A stretch of 64,000 nt of DNA from Candidatus Competibacter phosphatis (GCF_012939995.1 NZ_SPMZ01000016.1:119752-183751); one strand, 5' to 3'; counted from the stretch's first letter, positions 30,399 to 40,630 are shown. Notes: a model not told the origin generated them from the letters alone. Numbers and translations are program-made.

Positions 30399-31484
30399 AT
30401 GACCACGCCTTATCTCCGCATCCGCAATCTCACCAAACGCTTTGGTGATTTCACCGCGCTGGACGATGTCAGTATCGATATTCACCAGGGTGAGTTCGTC
30501 TGTTTCCTGGGTCCCTCCGGCTGCGGCAAGACCACCCTGCTGCGGGCCATTTCCGGGTTGGACATCCAAACTCACGGCACGGTGGAACAGGATGGCCGCG
30601 ATATTTCCGCGCTGCCGCCGGCGCAACGCGATTTCGGCATCGTGTTTCAATCCTACGCGCTGTTCCAGAACCTCACGGTGGCCCGCAACATTGCCTATGG
30701 CCTGGAGAATCGCAAACAACCCAAGGCCGCGATTCGGCAACGGGTCCAGGAATTGCTGGAGCTGATCGGCTTGCCCGACAGCGGGAACAAATATCCCTCG
30801 CAACTCTCCGGTGGCCAGCAACAACGGGTGGCGCTGGCCCGAGCGCTGGCCGTGTCTCCCGGTTTGCTGCTGCTGGATGAACCGCTGTCGGCGCTGGACG
30901 CCAAGGTGCGAGTTTATCTGCGCGATGAGATCAAGGCGCTGCAACGGCGACTGGGCATCACCACCATCATGATCACCCACGATCAGGAAGAAGCCATCAG
31001 CATGGCGGATCGCATCGTGGTCATGCGGGCCGGCAAGATCGAGCAGGTCGGTACCCCCTTGGAGATTTATCACCAACCGGCTTCCCTGTTCGTCGCCGAA
31101 TTCATTGGCGCCATGAATCTATTGCCCGCGCTGCTGGTGCAACAGGGCGAAATTCAACTGGGGCAAGCGCGACTGGCCTGCAAGGTCAATGGCTTTGCGC
31201 CGGGCACGGCGGTACAGGCCGCCGTGCGTCCCGAGGATGTCGTCTGCACCGGACGCACCAATGGCCACGCCAACAGTTTCCACGCCGAAGTGCAAGATCT
31301 TGAGTTCATGGGACCGTTCTTCTGGTTGAGTCTGGGCGGCGGAGAATTGGGCGAGCATCGGCTACGGGCGCAATTGCCCAGTCAGCAGGCGCGTGAATTG
31401 AACTTGCACCCGCGCGATTCCACGCACTTTCACATTCCGGCCGAACACATCCGCCTGTTCCCCGATGGGTATCCCCATGGCTGA
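30399..31484 (+). CDS. 2-aminoethylphosphonate ABC transporter ATPase (AepV/PhnT2-like)
   Basis: This 361-residue ABC ATPase energises phosphonate import. It has Walker A GPSGCGKTTLL (about residue 40), the Q-loop FQSYALFQNLTV, signature LSGGQQQRVALARAL, Walker B LLLLDEPLSALD and H-loop ITHDQEEAISMADRI. A C-terminal TOBE-like regulatory region runs from about residue 250. It ends inside the start of the permease gene (overlap of 20 bases from the first ATG), so the pair is coupled. Confidence 0.92.
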   Translation: MTTPYLRIRNLTKRFGDFTALDDVSIDIHQGEFVCFLGPSGCGKTTLLRAISGLDIQTHGTVEQDGRDISALPPAQRDFGIVFQSYALFQNLTVARNIAYGLENRKQPKAAIRQRVQELLELIGLPDSGNKYPSQLSGGQQQRVALARALAVSPGLLLLDEPLSALDAKVRVYLRDEIKALQRRLGITTIMITHDQEEAISMADRIVVMRAGKIEQVGTPLEIYHQPASLFVAEFIGAMNLLPALLVQQGEIQLGQARLACKVNGFAPGTAVQAAVRPEDVVCTGRTNGHANSFHAEVQDLEFMGPFFWLSLGGGELGEHRLRAQLPSQQARELNLHPRDSTHFHIPAEHIRLFPDGYPHG

Positions 31485-33180
31485 CACGGTGGTGATGACC
31501 GCGCCGCGCGTCCGGCCGCGACTCGGCCGCGACGAGTGGCTGATGGGCGGCGGCTTGCTGGCGCTGGCGCTGTATCTGGCCGTCACCTTGCTGGTTCCGC
31601 TGGTCATCATGCTGGCGAAAAGCGTGCAGGATCGCGAAGGCGCGTTTGTCGGTCTGAGCAACTTTGCCCATTACTTCACCAATCCTGCCTTGTCCGGCGC
31701 CATCGGCAACAGCCTGTGGGTCTCGGTGCTGGCCACCCTGATCGTCATTGCCCTGGCTTTCGGTTACGCCTATGCCCTGACCCGTGGTTGCATTCCCTTC
31801 AAGGGTTTTTTCCGGCTGGTGGCGATGGCCCCGCTGCTGGCCCCGTCCTTGTTGTCGGCCATCGCCCTGATCTATTTGTTCGGCAATCAAGGCGCGTTGA
31901 AAGACTGGCTGTTCGGGGAAAGCATCTATGGACCGATCGGCATCGTCATGGGCTCGGTGTTCTGGACCTTTCCCCATGCCCTGATCATCCTGATCACCGC
32001 CCTGTCCACCGCCGACGCCCGGCTGTACGAAGCATCGGAGTCACTGGGCGCCAGTCGCTGGCGGACCTTCACCACCGTGACGCTGCCGGGTGCGCGCTAT
32101 GGTCTGATCAGCGCGACTTTCGTGGTGTTTACCCTGGTCATCACTGACTTTGGCGTGCCCAAGGTGATCGGCGGCCAGTTCAACATGCTGGCCACCGATA
32201 TCTACAAGCAGGTGGTGGGGCAGCAGAACTTCCAGATGGGCGCGGTCGTCTCCTTGGTTCTGCTGTTGCCGGCGGTGGTGGCTTTCTTCGTGGAACGCTG
32301 GGCGCAGACCCGGCAGAGTTCCGCCGTATCCAGCCGTGCGGTGCCTTATCGTCCCAAGCCCCGGTCAGCCCGTGACCTGGTGCTGCTCGGGCTGGTGAGC
32401 GTTGTGGCGGCGATGATCCTGGGCATTCTAGGCATGGCGGCCTTTGCCTCGCTGGCCAAGTTGTGGCCCTACAATCTCAGTTTGACCCTGAGTCACTATG
32501 ACTTCAGCGCCGCTGACGGCGGCAGTTGGGCATCTTATGGCAACTCGATCCGTCTGGCGCTGTATACGGCGTTCTTCGGGAGCATGATTGTTTTTGCCGG
32601 GGCCTATCTGGTGGAGAAGGCTCGGGTAGCGCAACCGTTGCGGACGGCCACCCATCTGCTGGCGCTGATTCCCATGGCGGTGCCGGGCATGGTGCTGGGG
32701 TTGGCCTATATCTTCTTTTTCAATGCACCCGGCAATCCATTGAATTTTCTGTACGGCAGCATGGCCATCCTGGTGCTGGCCACCATCGCGCATTTCTACA
32801 CGGTCAGTCATCTCACCGCGCTAACCGCGCTCAAGCAGCTCGACCCGGAGTTCGAATCGGTGTCGGCCTCGCTCAAGACCCCGTTCTATCGGACCCTGTG
32901 GCGGGTGACCACGCCGATGTGCCTACCGGCGATTCTGGATATCGCGATCTACTTTTTCATCAACGCCATGACCACGGTCTCGGCGGTGGTCTTCCTCTAC
33001 TCGCCGAACACCACGCTGGCTTCGGTGGCGGTGCTGAACATGGACGATGCGGGCGACACCGCGCCGGCGGCGGCCATGGCGATGTTGATCGTTCTCACTG
33101 CCGGAGCGGTGCGGTTGCTGCACACGGCCTTGAGCCACTGGTTGCACCGACGGACCCAAGGTTGGCGGCGCGGCGGCTGA
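31465..33180 (+). CDS. 2-aminoethylphosphonate ABC transporter permease (AepW/PhnU2-like, double)
   Basis: This 571-residue inner-membrane protein contains two fused permease halves, so one polypeptide forms the whole channel. Each half has about six hydrophobic segments and an EAA loop: EASESLGASRWRTFTTVTLP at about 191 and ESVSASLKTPFYRTLWRVTTP at about 468. The first ATG is at 31465. An in-frame ATG at 31477 (start MADTVVMTAP) is equally possible; neither has a strong ribosome-binding site. Confidence 0.9.
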   Translation: MGIPMADTVVMTAPRVRPRLGRDEWLMGGGLLALALYLAVTLLVPLVIMLAKSVQDREGAFVGLSNFAHYFTNPALSGAIGNSLWVSVLATLIVIALAFGYAYALTRGCIPFKGFFRLVAMAPLLAPSLLSAIALIYLFGNQGALKDWLFGESIYGPIGIVMGSVFWTFPHALIILITALSTADARLYEASESLGASRWRTFTTVTLPGARYGLISATFVVFTLVITDFGVPKVIGGQFNMLATDIYKQVVGQQNFQMGAVVSLVLLLPAVVAFFVERWAQTRQSSAVSSRAVPYRPKPRSARDLVLLGLVSVVAAMILGILGMAAFASLAKLWPYNLSLTLSHYDFSAADGGSWASYGNSIRLALYTAFFGSMIVFAGAYLVEKARVAQPLRTATHLLALIPMAVPGMVLGLAYIFFFNAPGNPLNFLYGSMAILVLATIAHFYTVSHLTALTALKQLDPEFESVSASLKTPFYRTLWRVTTPMCLPAILDIAIYFFINAMTTVSAVVFLYSPNTTLASVAVLNMDDAGDTAPAAAMAMLIVLTAGAVRLLHTALSHWLHRRTQGWRRGG

Positions 33181-33207
33181 TCCGCATGCATCGCCCCCGG
33201 CTTTGAT

Positions 33208-33678
33208 TTACGGCGGCTTGATGCCGTACTTGCGATAGATCTGCCGCAATTCGCTCTTGGCCGCGCGGATCTCCCGGGCACGACTGCTGGCGCTGCCCAG
33301 GGTCGAGGAAGACAGACGCCGAATGTCGCTGTTGAGATTGTCGATCTTGGCTTGATCCTCGTAGCCGATATGCGTGGGCGTGTTCTTCTTGCGGCGCGAG
33401 GAACGGGGGCGGTCGAGTTCGCGCACCGGGACGCCCCGATTCACCGCGCGCAGTTCGCGCAGCTCCCGAGTGGCCCGTCGCATCGAACTGACGTTATCCA
33501 CCTCGCCGTCCGGCGTGGGTTGAGACTGAATATCCAGGGTCTGCGAGGGTCGATCCGCGGCGGGCGGAGTCCCGCCGTAATGGACCTGCCCGTCGGCGTC
33601 GGTCCACTTATAGACCTGCGCCCGAGCCGGTAGGACCAGCGCCAGCACCATGGCGAGCGTCAGCGTGGGTTTCATCAT
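33208..33678 (-). CDS. DUF4124 domain protein, secreted
   Basis: This 156-residue exported protein has a short signal peptide (MMKPTLTLAMVLALVLPARA). The DUF4124 core QVYKWTDADGQVHYGGTPPA follows, then a basic, disordered stretch and a helical C-terminus. DUF4124 proteins are common small periplasmic proteins of unknown function. GGAGGG lies 6 bases before the first ATG. It is convergent with the permease gene. Confidence 0.85.
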   Translation of the reverse strand: MMKPTLTLAMVLALVLPARAQVYKWTDADGQVHYGGTPPAADRPSQTLDIQSQPTPDGEVDNVSSMRRATRELRELRAVNRGVPVRELDRPRSSRRKKNTPTHIGYEDQAKIDNLNSDIRRLSSSTLGSASSRAREIRAAKSELRQIYRKYGIKPP

Positions 33679-33720
33679 GCTCGACCCTCCCGACGACAGT
33701 ACGGCGGCAACCCGGCCGGT

Positions 33721-34986
33721 TTACGAATCACCCGCGCCGGAGCCGGCGGGGGCCACCGTCGCTTTGATCAGTCTGCCCACCGTCAAGCCCTGCACCAGAA
33801 TCGAGAACAGCACCACGATATAGGTCAACGCCAGCACGATCTGACGTTCCGGTCCCAGCGGTAGCGACAGCGCCAGGGCCACGGAAATGCCGCCGCGCAA
33901 CCCGCCCCAGGTCATGATCTTGATGGCGTGGGGTGAAAACACGAAACCGAACCTGCTCCGCATGATGTGCACAGGCACGCCCACGCACGCCAGTCGGGCC
34001 AGCAGCACGATCGGGATTACCAGCAGGGAGGCCAGTAGATGATCGCGTTCGAAGGTCAGGATGATCATTTCCAAACCAATCAACACGAACAACATAGCGT
34101 TTAGAATCTCGTCGATGAGTTCCCAGAAGGTGTCCAGATGCTCCCGCGTGGTGTCCGACATGGCCAGCCTGCGGCCGTGATTGCCGATCATCAGGCCGGC
34201 CACCACCATGGCGATGGGTCCGGAAACATGCAGGTGAATGGCCAGCGCATAGCCGCCCAGCACCAGCGCCAAGGTGATCAGAATCTCGACATCGTAGCTA
34301 TCGATACTTTTCAGCAGCAGATAGGCGACATAACCGATCGCCAGGCCGAACACGATGCCGCCCAGCGCTTCCTCGGTGAACAACAGGGCGACGCTGCCGA
34401 GCGTCACCTCTTCGCCGCCCACGGCCAGGCCGAGCAGGATGGCGAACACCACCACGGCGATGCCGTCGTTGAACAACGATTCCCCGGCGATCTTGATTTC
34501 CAGGTTTTTGGGTGCCTTGGCGGATTTCAGGATGCCGAGCACGGCGATCGGATCGGTGGGCGAAATCAGGGCGCCGAACAGCAGGCAGTACAGCAGGGAA
34601 ATCGAGATGCCGAACAATACATTGAGAACGAGCCAGGAAGCGATGCCCACCAGGAAGGTGGATGCCACCACGCCGACGGTCGCCAGGATGCCGATCGGCC
34701 ATTTTTGCTGGGCCAGTTCCTCCAGATTGACGTGCAGGGCGCCGGCGAACAACAACAGAGAGAGCATGCCCTGCATCAGTACCTGGTTGAAGTCGATGCC
34801 GCCGATGATGGCTGCGGCCCGTTGTTCGACCGGTGCGTATCCCAGTTCGCCCAGGCTCATCAGGATCAGGCTGAGCACCAGGGCCAGCACCATGACCCCG
34901 ATAGTGGTGGGGAGTTTGATGAAACGGTGGTTGATGTAACTGAAAAGAGCGGTCAAGGTGACCAATAGCGCGATAAGATTCAGCAT
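33721..34986 (-). CDS. Na+/H+ antiporter, CPA1/NhaP family
   Basis: This 421-residue inner-membrane exchanger probably swaps Na+ (or K+) for protons. It has about twelve hydrophobic segments and the CPA1 core ALISPTDPIAVLGILKSAKA then GESLFNDGIAVVVFA, with the conserved acidic residues expected for ion exchange. The ATG at 34986 has AGGA 8 bases upstream. The longer open frame to 35247 would add about 87 non-family residues and is rejected. Confidence 0.93.
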   Translation of the reverse strand: MLNLIALLVTLTALFSYINHRFIKLPTTIGVMVLALVLSLILMSLGELGYAPVEQRAAAIIGGIDFNQVLMQGMLSLLLFAGALHVNLEELAQQKWPIGILATVGVVASTFLVGIASWLVLNVLFGISISLLYCLLFGALISPTDPIAVLGILKSAKAPKNLEIKIAGESLFNDGIAVVVFAILLGLAVGGEEVTLGSVALLFTEEALGGIVFGLAIGYVAYLLLKSIDSYDVEILITLALVLGGYALAIHLHVSGPIAMVVAGLMIGNHGRRLAMSDTTREHLDTFWELIDEILNAMLFVLIGLEMIILTFERDHLLASLLVIPIVLLARLACVGVPVHIMRSRFGFVFSPHAIKIMTWGGLRGGISVALALSLPLGPERQIVLALTYIVVLFSILVQGLTVGRLIKATVAPAGSGAGDS

Positions 34987-35192
34987 TATGACAGTCCTGG
35001 CATCGAGTTCAGGCCAAAGTATGACTTTGAATCGGAATGCTGTCATGCCGGAGGGCGGCGACGCGGGTATGAAACGACCGGCGAGGGCCGGAACATCGCT
35101 CGAAACTTTCCGACCAGATTGCGCCTCACCTACAATTTGCGACATCCATTCTTGACGACAACCCCCGCCCGCCAACGAACCGGTGAAATCGT

Positions 35193-35651
35193 ATGCCCTT
35201 AGCGCCTGAATCGCGTCTTTTCCCCCTTGCGCGTCTCGCCTCAGCACTACTGGCGTTGGCCGCGCTGCTGGTGGTCGGCTGCGCCTCCAAACCCGACAGT
35301 GAATCCAGCGCCGGTTCGCGGGAGAACGGCGTGCTGGTGCTTACCCGCGACGATGATCAGCGCACCGCCGAAGTCCGGGTTGGAGAACAAATCAGAGTGC
35401 GCTTGCCGGAAAAACATGGCACTGGCTATGTCTGGGCCATCGATGAAACCGACCGGCAACGGCTGGCGCTGGACAGCACCGGCTTCGAAGACCCGACGGA
35501 GGGTTTCATTGGCGCACGCGGCATGCGCACCTTCACCTTCACCGCACGCCAGCCGGGCGAGGTTGTGCTCAAGCTCAAGCACTGGCGGATCTGGGAAGGT
35601 GAGGGTTCGGTGACCGAACGGTTCGTCGTTACCCTGCGCATTCAGGAATAG
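35193..35651 (+). CDS. I42/chagasin-family protease-inhibitor-like lipoprotein
   Basis: This 152-residue protein has a lipoprotein signal (LALAALLVVGC; lipid-bearing Cys at about residue 30). A chagasin-type beta-sandwich domain follows with VRLPEKHGTGYVWAI (the N/GTGY loop) and ARQPGEVVLKLKHWRIWE. Chagasin-fold proteins inhibit cysteine peptidases; bacterial members are often envelope-located. It lies 9 bp upstream of lutA, but a link to lactate metabolism is not obvious. No good ribosome-binding site. Confidence 0.8.
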   Translation: MPLAPESRLFPLARLASALLALAALLVVGCASKPDSESSAGSRENGVLVLTRDDDQRTAEVRVGEQIRVRLPEKHGTGYVWAIDETDRQRLALDSTGFEDPTEGFIGARGMRTFTFTARQPGEVVLKLKHWRIWEGEGSVTERFVVTLRIQE

Positions 35652-35660
35652 GGGACCGCG

Positions 35661-36440
35661 ATGAGCGCAACGTTATCCTGTCCCCACAAGCCGCGCGTCG
35701 GCCTGTTCGTCACCTGTCTGGTGGACGTATTTCGCCCGACGGTCGGTTTCGCCGCCGTGAAATTGCTGGAAGACGCCGGCTGCACGGTCGAGGTTCCGGC
35801 CGCCCAGACCTGCTGCGGTCAGCCGGCCTACAATTCCGGCGACCGCGCCGACGCTCGTGACTTGGCGCGGCAGGTCATCGCCGCGTTCGAGGACTTCGAT
35901 TACGTGGTCGTGCCGTCCGGTTCCTGCGGCGGTACCATCAAACGACACTACCCGCATCTGTTCGACGGCGATCCCGCTTGGCAAACCCGCGCCGAACGTC
36001 TGAGCGCCAAGACCTTCGAACTGGTGTCGTTTCTGACCGATGTGCTCGGTGTGGAGCGAGTGATTGCACGTTATCCCGATACCGTGACCTATCACGACTC
36101 CTGTTCCGGGTTGCGGGAATTGGGCATCAAATCGCAACCGCGCCGCTTGCTGGCCACGGTCGCGGATCTCGACTTGCGGGAAATGGCCGAGAGTGAGGTG
36201 TGCTGCGGCTTCGGCGGCACGTTCTGCGTCAAATATCCCGAATTGTCCAATCGCATGGTCAGCGAAAAAGCCGCTCACATCCAGACCAGCGAAGCCGGTA
36301 CCTTGCTGGCCGGCGATCTGGGTTGCCTGCTGAACATGGCCGGCAAACTGCAACGCGAAGGCGCGGCGATCAAGGTTCGTCACATTGCCGAAGTACTGGC
36401 CGGGATGACCGACATACCGGCCATCGGCGAACCCGACTGA
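35661..36440 (+). CDS. lutA: L-lactate oxidation Fe-S subunit LutA
   Basis: LutA is one of three subunits that oxidise L-lactate to pyruvate (LutABC, also called LldEFG). The 259-residue protein has two CCG-type cysteine motifs: TCCGQPAYNSGD (about 55) and EVCCGFGGTFCVKYPE (about 181), plus SCSGLRELG. CCG motifs hold a [4Fe-4S]-type cluster. lutB follows after 12 bp. Confidence 0.93.
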   Translation: MSATLSCPHKPRVGLFVTCLVDVFRPTVGFAAVKLLEDAGCTVEVPAAQTCCGQPAYNSGDRADARDLARQVIAAFEDFDYVVVPSGSCGGTIKRHYPHLFDGDPAWQTRAERLSAKTFELVSFLTDVLGVERVIARYPDTVTYHDSCSGLRELGIKSQPRRLLATVADLDLREMAESEVCCGFGGTFCVKYPELSNRMVSEKAAHIQTSEAGTLLAGDLGCLLNMAGKLQREGAAIKVRHIAEVLAGMTDIPAIGEPD

Positions 36441-36452
36441 GGAAATACGCCA

Positions 36453-37877
36453 ATGCAAGTGACCAGCCAAACCTTCAAAAGCAACGCCAGCGTCGCCCTG
36501 CGCGATGCCGCCTTGCAACGGGCCTTGAAAAACCTCAAGGCCGGTTTTCCCGGCAAGCGGGCCGCCGCCATCGCCAAGCTGCCCGAGTTCGATCAACTGC
36601 GCGACGCGGGCCGCGATCTGAAGAACCATGTGCTGGAGCATCTGGATTTCTATCTGGAACGGTTCGAGGCCAAGGTGATCGAGCAGGGCGGCCAGGTTCA
36701 CTGGGCGCGCGACGCCGCCGAGGCCCGGCAAATCGTGCTCGACATTTGCCGTTCGGTCGCCGCCCGGCGGGTGACCAAGGGCAAGAGCATGATCAGCGAG
36801 GAAATCGGTCTGAACGAATTTCTCGAAGCCCACGGCATCCAGCCGGTGGAGACCGATCTGGGCGAGTACATCATTCAACTGCGCCACGAGCATCCCAGCC
36901 ACATCATCGCTCCGGCCATCCACCTCAATCGCGATCAGGTGGCCGACGCTTTTCATGCCCATCACGGCCCCTACGGCTTCACCGAACGCAACGAGAACCC
37001 GCGCGCGCTGATGAACGAGGCCCGCCAGGTGTTGCGCCAGCAATTCCTGAGTGCCGATGTCGGCATCACCGGGGCCAACTTCTGCATCGCCGAGACCGGC
37101 ACCACGGTCATCGTCACCAACGAGGGCAACGGCGATCTGACCCAGATTCTGCCGCGCGTCCATATTGCGCTGGCCAGCATCGAAAAGATGGTGCCGACCC
37201 TGGAAGACGTCAGCACCTTGACCCGGCTTCTGACCCGTTCCGCCACCGGCCAGGAGATCACCGTCTACACCACCTTTTCCAGCGGACCGCGCCGCGTGGA
37301 GGATCTGGATGGCCCGGAACAGTTTCATGTGGTGCTGCTGGACAATGGCCGCAGCGGCATGTTGGGCGGCGAGTTCCAGGACATGTTGCGCTGCATCCGC
37401 TGTTCGGCCTGCATGAACCATTGCCCGGTGTACGGCGCCATCGGCGGCCACGCCTACGGCTGGGTCTATCCGGGACCGATGGGTTCGGTGCTGACCCCGC
37501 AATTGGTCGGCATCGACGCCGCTGGCCAGTTGCCGAACGCCTCCACGTTCTGCGGTCGCTGCGAGGAAGTTTGCCCGATGCGTATCCCGCTGCCGAAGAT
37601 GATGCGCCACTGGCGCGAGCGGGAGTTCGAACGGCATCTGTCTCCGGCGGCGGTCCGCTTCGGTCTGGGCGCATGGGCCTTTTTCGCCAAGCGCCCGAGA
37701 CTTTACCGAATCGTCGCCGGTGTCGGTGCTTGGCTGCTGCGGCGACTGGGCAGCCGAAAGGGACGGATCGAGCGCCTGCCGCTGGCGGGCGGCTGGACCG
37801 CTTGGCGCGACCTGCCCGCCCCCCAAGGTCGAACTTTCCAACAGCAATGGGCGGCACGCCAGGGAGCACGGTCATGA
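36453..37877 (+). CDS. lutB: L-lactate oxidation Fe-S subunit LutB
   Basis: LutB is the large electron-transfer subunit. Its 474 residues include the LutB/LutC-type domain (SEEIGLNEFLEAHGIQPVET) and a ferredoxin-like pair: CIRCSACMNHCPVYG (about residue 313) and CGRCEEVCPMRIPLPKM (about 369). Each carries a [4Fe-4S] motif. Its stop overlaps the lutC start (ATGA). Confidence 0.94.
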   Translation: MQVTSQTFKSNASVALRDAALQRALKNLKAGFPGKRAAAIAKLPEFDQLRDAGRDLKNHVLEHLDFYLERFEAKVIEQGGQVHWARDAAEARQIVLDICRSVAARRVTKGKSMISEEIGLNEFLEAHGIQPVETDLGEYIIQLRHEHPSHIIAPAIHLNRDQVADAFHAHHGPYGFTERNENPRALMNEARQVLRQQFLSADVGITGANFCIAETGTTVIVTNEGNGDLTQILPRVHIALASIEKMVPTLEDVSTLTRLLTRSATGQEITVYTTFSSGPRRVEDLDGPEQFHVVLLDNGRSGMLGGEFQDMLRCIRCSACMNHCPVYGAIGGHAYGWVYPGPMGSVLTPQLVGIDAAGQLPNASTFCGRCEEVCPMRIPLPKMMRHWREREFERHLSPAAVRFGLGAWAFFAKRPRLYRIVAGVGAWLLRRLGSRKGRIERLPLAGGWTAWRDLPAPQGRTFQQQWAARQGARS

Positions 37878-38545
37878 GCGACGCGCGTGAACAGATTCTG
37901 AATACGCTTCGGCGGGGTTTGCAACGCGGTCCCGTGGCGGGCGAGCGGCGGGCGGAGTTGGAAGCGCGGCTGGCGCATCCGCCGCGCAACGTGATTCCGG
38001 CGCGCGCCTTGCGTCCGCACTTCGAACAGGTGGATTTGTTCGTACAGATGGCTCGGAACGCGGCGGCGACCGTGGACCCAGTGACCCATCCGGCGGATGT
38101 GCCGGTGGCGGTTTCGGCGTTCCTGGATTGCGAAGGCTTGCCCGCTGAACTGGTCATGGCGCCGGACCCGGAATTGGCGGCGCTGCCGTGGTCGGAGGCG
38201 CCAACCCTGCATATCGAACGACGCGCGGCGGTGGATGGCGACCAGACCAGCGTGTCGCTCGCCTTTGCCGGTATCGCCGAGACCGGCACGCTGGTGCTGC
38301 TGTCCGGGCCGTACAGTCCGACCACGCTGAATTTCCTGCCGGACACGCATATCGTGGTGCTGCGCGCCGACCGCATCGTCGGTGCCTACGAGGATGCCTG
38401 GGACCTGCTGCGCGCGCGTGGTCTAGGGATGCCGCGCACGGTCAATTTCATTACCGGTCCTTCGCGCAGCGCCGACATCGAGCAAACCGTGCAGATGGGC
38501 GCGCATGGCCCGCTCCGGCTGCATGTGGTGCTGGTGGGTGGCTGA
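37874..38545 (+). CDS. lutC: L-lactate utilization protein LutC
   Basis: LutC (223 residues, LUD domain) completes the LutABC complex. It has [16 protein letters not shown] and the conserved [19 protein letters not shown]. The C-terminal segment [20 protein letters not shown] closes the domain. Start at the ATGA overlap with lutB. An intact lutABC with no lldD nearby suggests this is the lactate oxidation route here. Confidence 0.93.
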   Translation: MSDAREQILNTLRRGLQRGPVAGERRAELEARLAHPPRNVIPARALRPHFEQVDLFVQMARNAAATVDPVTHPADVPVAVSAFLDCEGLPAELVMAPDPELAALPWSEAPTLHIERRAAVDGDQTSVSLAFAGIAETGTLVLLSGPYSPTTLNFLPDTHIVVLRADRIVGAYEDAWDLLRARGLGMPRTVNFITGPSRSADIEQTVQMGAHGPLRLHVVLVGG

Positions 38546-38838
38546 ACGATGCCTCAGGGCGGGCGGAAATGCCAACCGAGGCGCGAATTAGTCAAACCGC
38601 GTGGATCATGTTAAAGTCGCAGATAAGTTTGTCGCGGCGCGGTCCGGTGCGCGCCCCGAGGTTCCAGCCGTTCCTCTCGGAATTGTCGCCCGCGGGTTTT
38701 CCGATTCCCGTTCCTCCCGCAAACCTGTCGTGGTCCACCCCTTGGCTGGGTACGCCTCGATCACCCTCAATCTCATTATCATTCTGCCTGGACCGGTTCC
38801 ATGCGCCGCGCATGGGCAGGCGGATTCAGGAGTATTCA

Positions 38839-40185
38839 ATGCCGTTTGCTTCTCTTGGCCTGGTCGATGACCTGGCGCGCGCCGTTGCCGCCCGGGGTTA
38901 CACCATGCCAACCCCCATTCAATCCCAAGCGATTCCCGCCATCCTGGCGGGGCGCGACCTGCTCGCCGCCGCTCAGACCGGTACCGGCAAGACCGCCGCC
39001 TTCACCCTGCCGTTGTTGCAGCGCCTGCAAACCCGTCCCGAAACGCGGATGCCGGCCGGTCGGCCGCGCGCCCTGGTGCTGGCCCCGACCCGCGAATTGG
39101 CCGCCCAGGTCGCCGACAGCGTGCGCGTCTACGGTCGCCACGTCGCGCCGCGCACCGCGCTGGTGGTCGGCGGCGTCAGCATGAAGCCGCAGTGCGACGC
39201 GCTGCGGCGCGGGGTGGATATCCTGGTGGCCACGCCAGGGCGTCTGCTGGACCATCTGAGTCAGAAGACCGTCAGCCTGGCCGGTGTCGAGATTCTGGTG
39301 CTGGACGAGGCCGACCGCATGTTGGATCTGGGCTTTCTGCCGGCGATTCGCCGCCTGCTGGCGCTACTGCCCCGGCGGCGGCAAACCCTGCTGTTCTCGG
39401 CCACCTTCGCCGATCCGATCCGCCAGTTGGCCGGCGATTTCCTGCACGAGCCGGCGGTGATCGACGTGGCTCCGCGCAACGCGCCCGCCGACCTGGTGGA
39501 GCAGCAGGTGCATCCGGTGGAGCAGACCGACAAGGCCGCTCTGCTCGGGCGCCTGCTGAGCGCCGGCGAACGGGATGCGACCCTGGTGTTCACCCGCACC
39601 AAGCACGGTGCCGACCGGCTGAGCCGCCAGCTCGAACGCGAAGGCATCCGCACCGCCGCCCTGCACGGCAACAAGAGTCAGTCGGCCCGTACTCGGGCCC
39701 TGGACGATTTCAAGCAGGGCCGGATTCAGGTGCTGGTTGCCACCGATATTGCTGCTCGCGGTCTGGATATCGTCCAGTTGCCACGGGTGGTGAATTACGA
39801 ACTGCCGCATGTGCCCGAGGACTACGTCCATCGGATCGGCCGCACCGGCCGCGCCGGCCGCGCCGGCTTGGCGATCTCGCTGGTCAGCGCGGACGAGATG
39901 CCGCGTCTGCACGCTATCCAGCGGCTGCTTGGCCGCAAATTGCCGTCGTCGGTGGTCGAAGGATTCGAGCCCAACCCCGCGAAACGGGCGCGGGCACCGG
40001 TCGCGGCCCCTTCGGCCAGCGCGCGCCACCACCACGCCCACCGCGCCGCTGGAGCATCGACCGGAGAACGGCCGGCCGCTCACCGGCCCGCCCGCCCGGA
40101 AACGACGGCGCACGATGCGTCCCGGCGGCGAAATAAAGCTCACCATCAGACCCGGAGGGTCGCAACTACAGGAGACCGTGCATGA
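38839..40185 (+). CDS. DEAD-box ATP-dependent RNA helicase (RhlE-type)
   Basis: This 448-residue DEAD-box helicase remodels RNA structures, typically in ribosome assembly or mRNA decay. All core motifs are visible: Q motif [23 protein letters not shown], Ia APTREL, II DEAD, III SAT, V ARGLDI and [13 protein letters not shown] basic, Ala/Pro/Arg-rich tail follows. AGGAG stands 6 bases before the ATG at 38839; the upstream open frame is rejected. It overlaps the RRM gene by 4 bases. Confidence 0.93.
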   Translation: MPFASLGLVDDLARAVAARGYTMPTPIQSQAIPAILAGRDLLAAAQTGTGKTAAFTLPLLQRLQTRPETRMPAGRPRALVLAPTRELAAQVADSVRVYGRHVAPRTALVVGGVSMKPQCDALRRGVDILVATPGRLLDHLSQKTVSLAGVEILVLDEADRMLDLGFLPAIRRLLALLPRRRQTLLFSATFADPIRQLAGDFLHEPAVIDVAPRNAPADLVEQQVHPVEQTDKAALLGRLLSAGERDATLVFTRTKHGADRLSRQLEREGIRTAALHGNKSQSARTRALDDFKQGRIQVLVATDIAARGLDIVQLPRVVNYELPHVPEDYVHRIGRTGRAGRAGLAISLVSADEMPRLHAIQRLLGRKLPSSVVEGFEPNPAKRARAPVAAPSASARHHHAHRAAGASTGERPAAHRPARPETTAHDASRRRNKAHHQTRRVATTGDRA

Positions 40186-40448
40186 AAACCGTCTTCATCG
40201 GTAATCTACCCTCGGATACCACCGATCAAGAAGTCACTGATCTGTTCACCGCCTACGGGCGGGTTCACGGACTTCGGCTGACGCGGGATGTCTTTTCCGG
40301 CCTGTGCCGTGGCTTCGGCTTCGTCAAGATGGAAGGCCACGAGGCGCGCGCCGCGATCAGCGCGCTCAATGGCCAGGAACTACGCGGCCAGCGCCTGAAG
40401 GTGAACGAAGAGCGGGCGCAGGGCGCGCGCGGCGGGCGCCATCGCTAG
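40182..40448 (+). CDS. RRM RNA-binding protein
   Basis: An 88-residue single RRM protein. RNP2 is VFIGNLP (residues 4-10) and RNP1 is CRGFGFVKM (about 42-50), the latter with both aromatic Phe residues. A basic Gly/Arg tail follows. The ATG overlaps the helicase stop, so helicase and RNA binder are coupled and likely work together on structured RNA, as in cold-response operons. Confidence 0.92.
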   Translation: MKTVFIGNLPSDTTDQEVTDLFTAYGRVHGLRLTRDVFSGLCRGFGFVKMEGHEARAAISALNGQELRGQRLKVNEERAQGARGGRHR

Positions 40449-40498
40449 CGGGTCTTCACGCTGAGCCAGTGGTCGCGCTGACTGAATCCAGCGTCTCC

Positions 40499-40630
40499 GT
40501 CAGCCGATGGATGCCTGGAGTCGGCTTGATCCGCGTGGTTGTGCGGCGCTTCGCGCCAAGCAACCAGCGGATTGCAATCCGCCGCCCCCGTTTCGCGGGC
40601 GCGAAGCGCGTCCGCTGGAACGAATTGTTA
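40499..40630 (-). repeat. attC-like palindromic repeat, copy A
   Basis: On the minus strand it begins CCTAACAATTCGTTCCAGCG immediately at the stop codon of the methyltransferase gene. It contains nested inverted repeats (GCGCTTCGCGC; GCGGATTGCAATCCGC). About 87 bp (40520-40606) match copy B (60364-60450) closely. The first segment resembles the start of integron attC sites and translates to the widespread NNSFQRTR peptide. The opposite end is degenerate: no GTTRRRY core is visible near the RRM gene. Confidence 0.7.

Noticed and set aside
35673..37847. 724-codon open frame on the minus strand over lutAB
   Set aside because: It is antisense to lutA and lutB, which have clear cysteine motifs. 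The long frame is a GC-rich shadow with low-complexity sequence.
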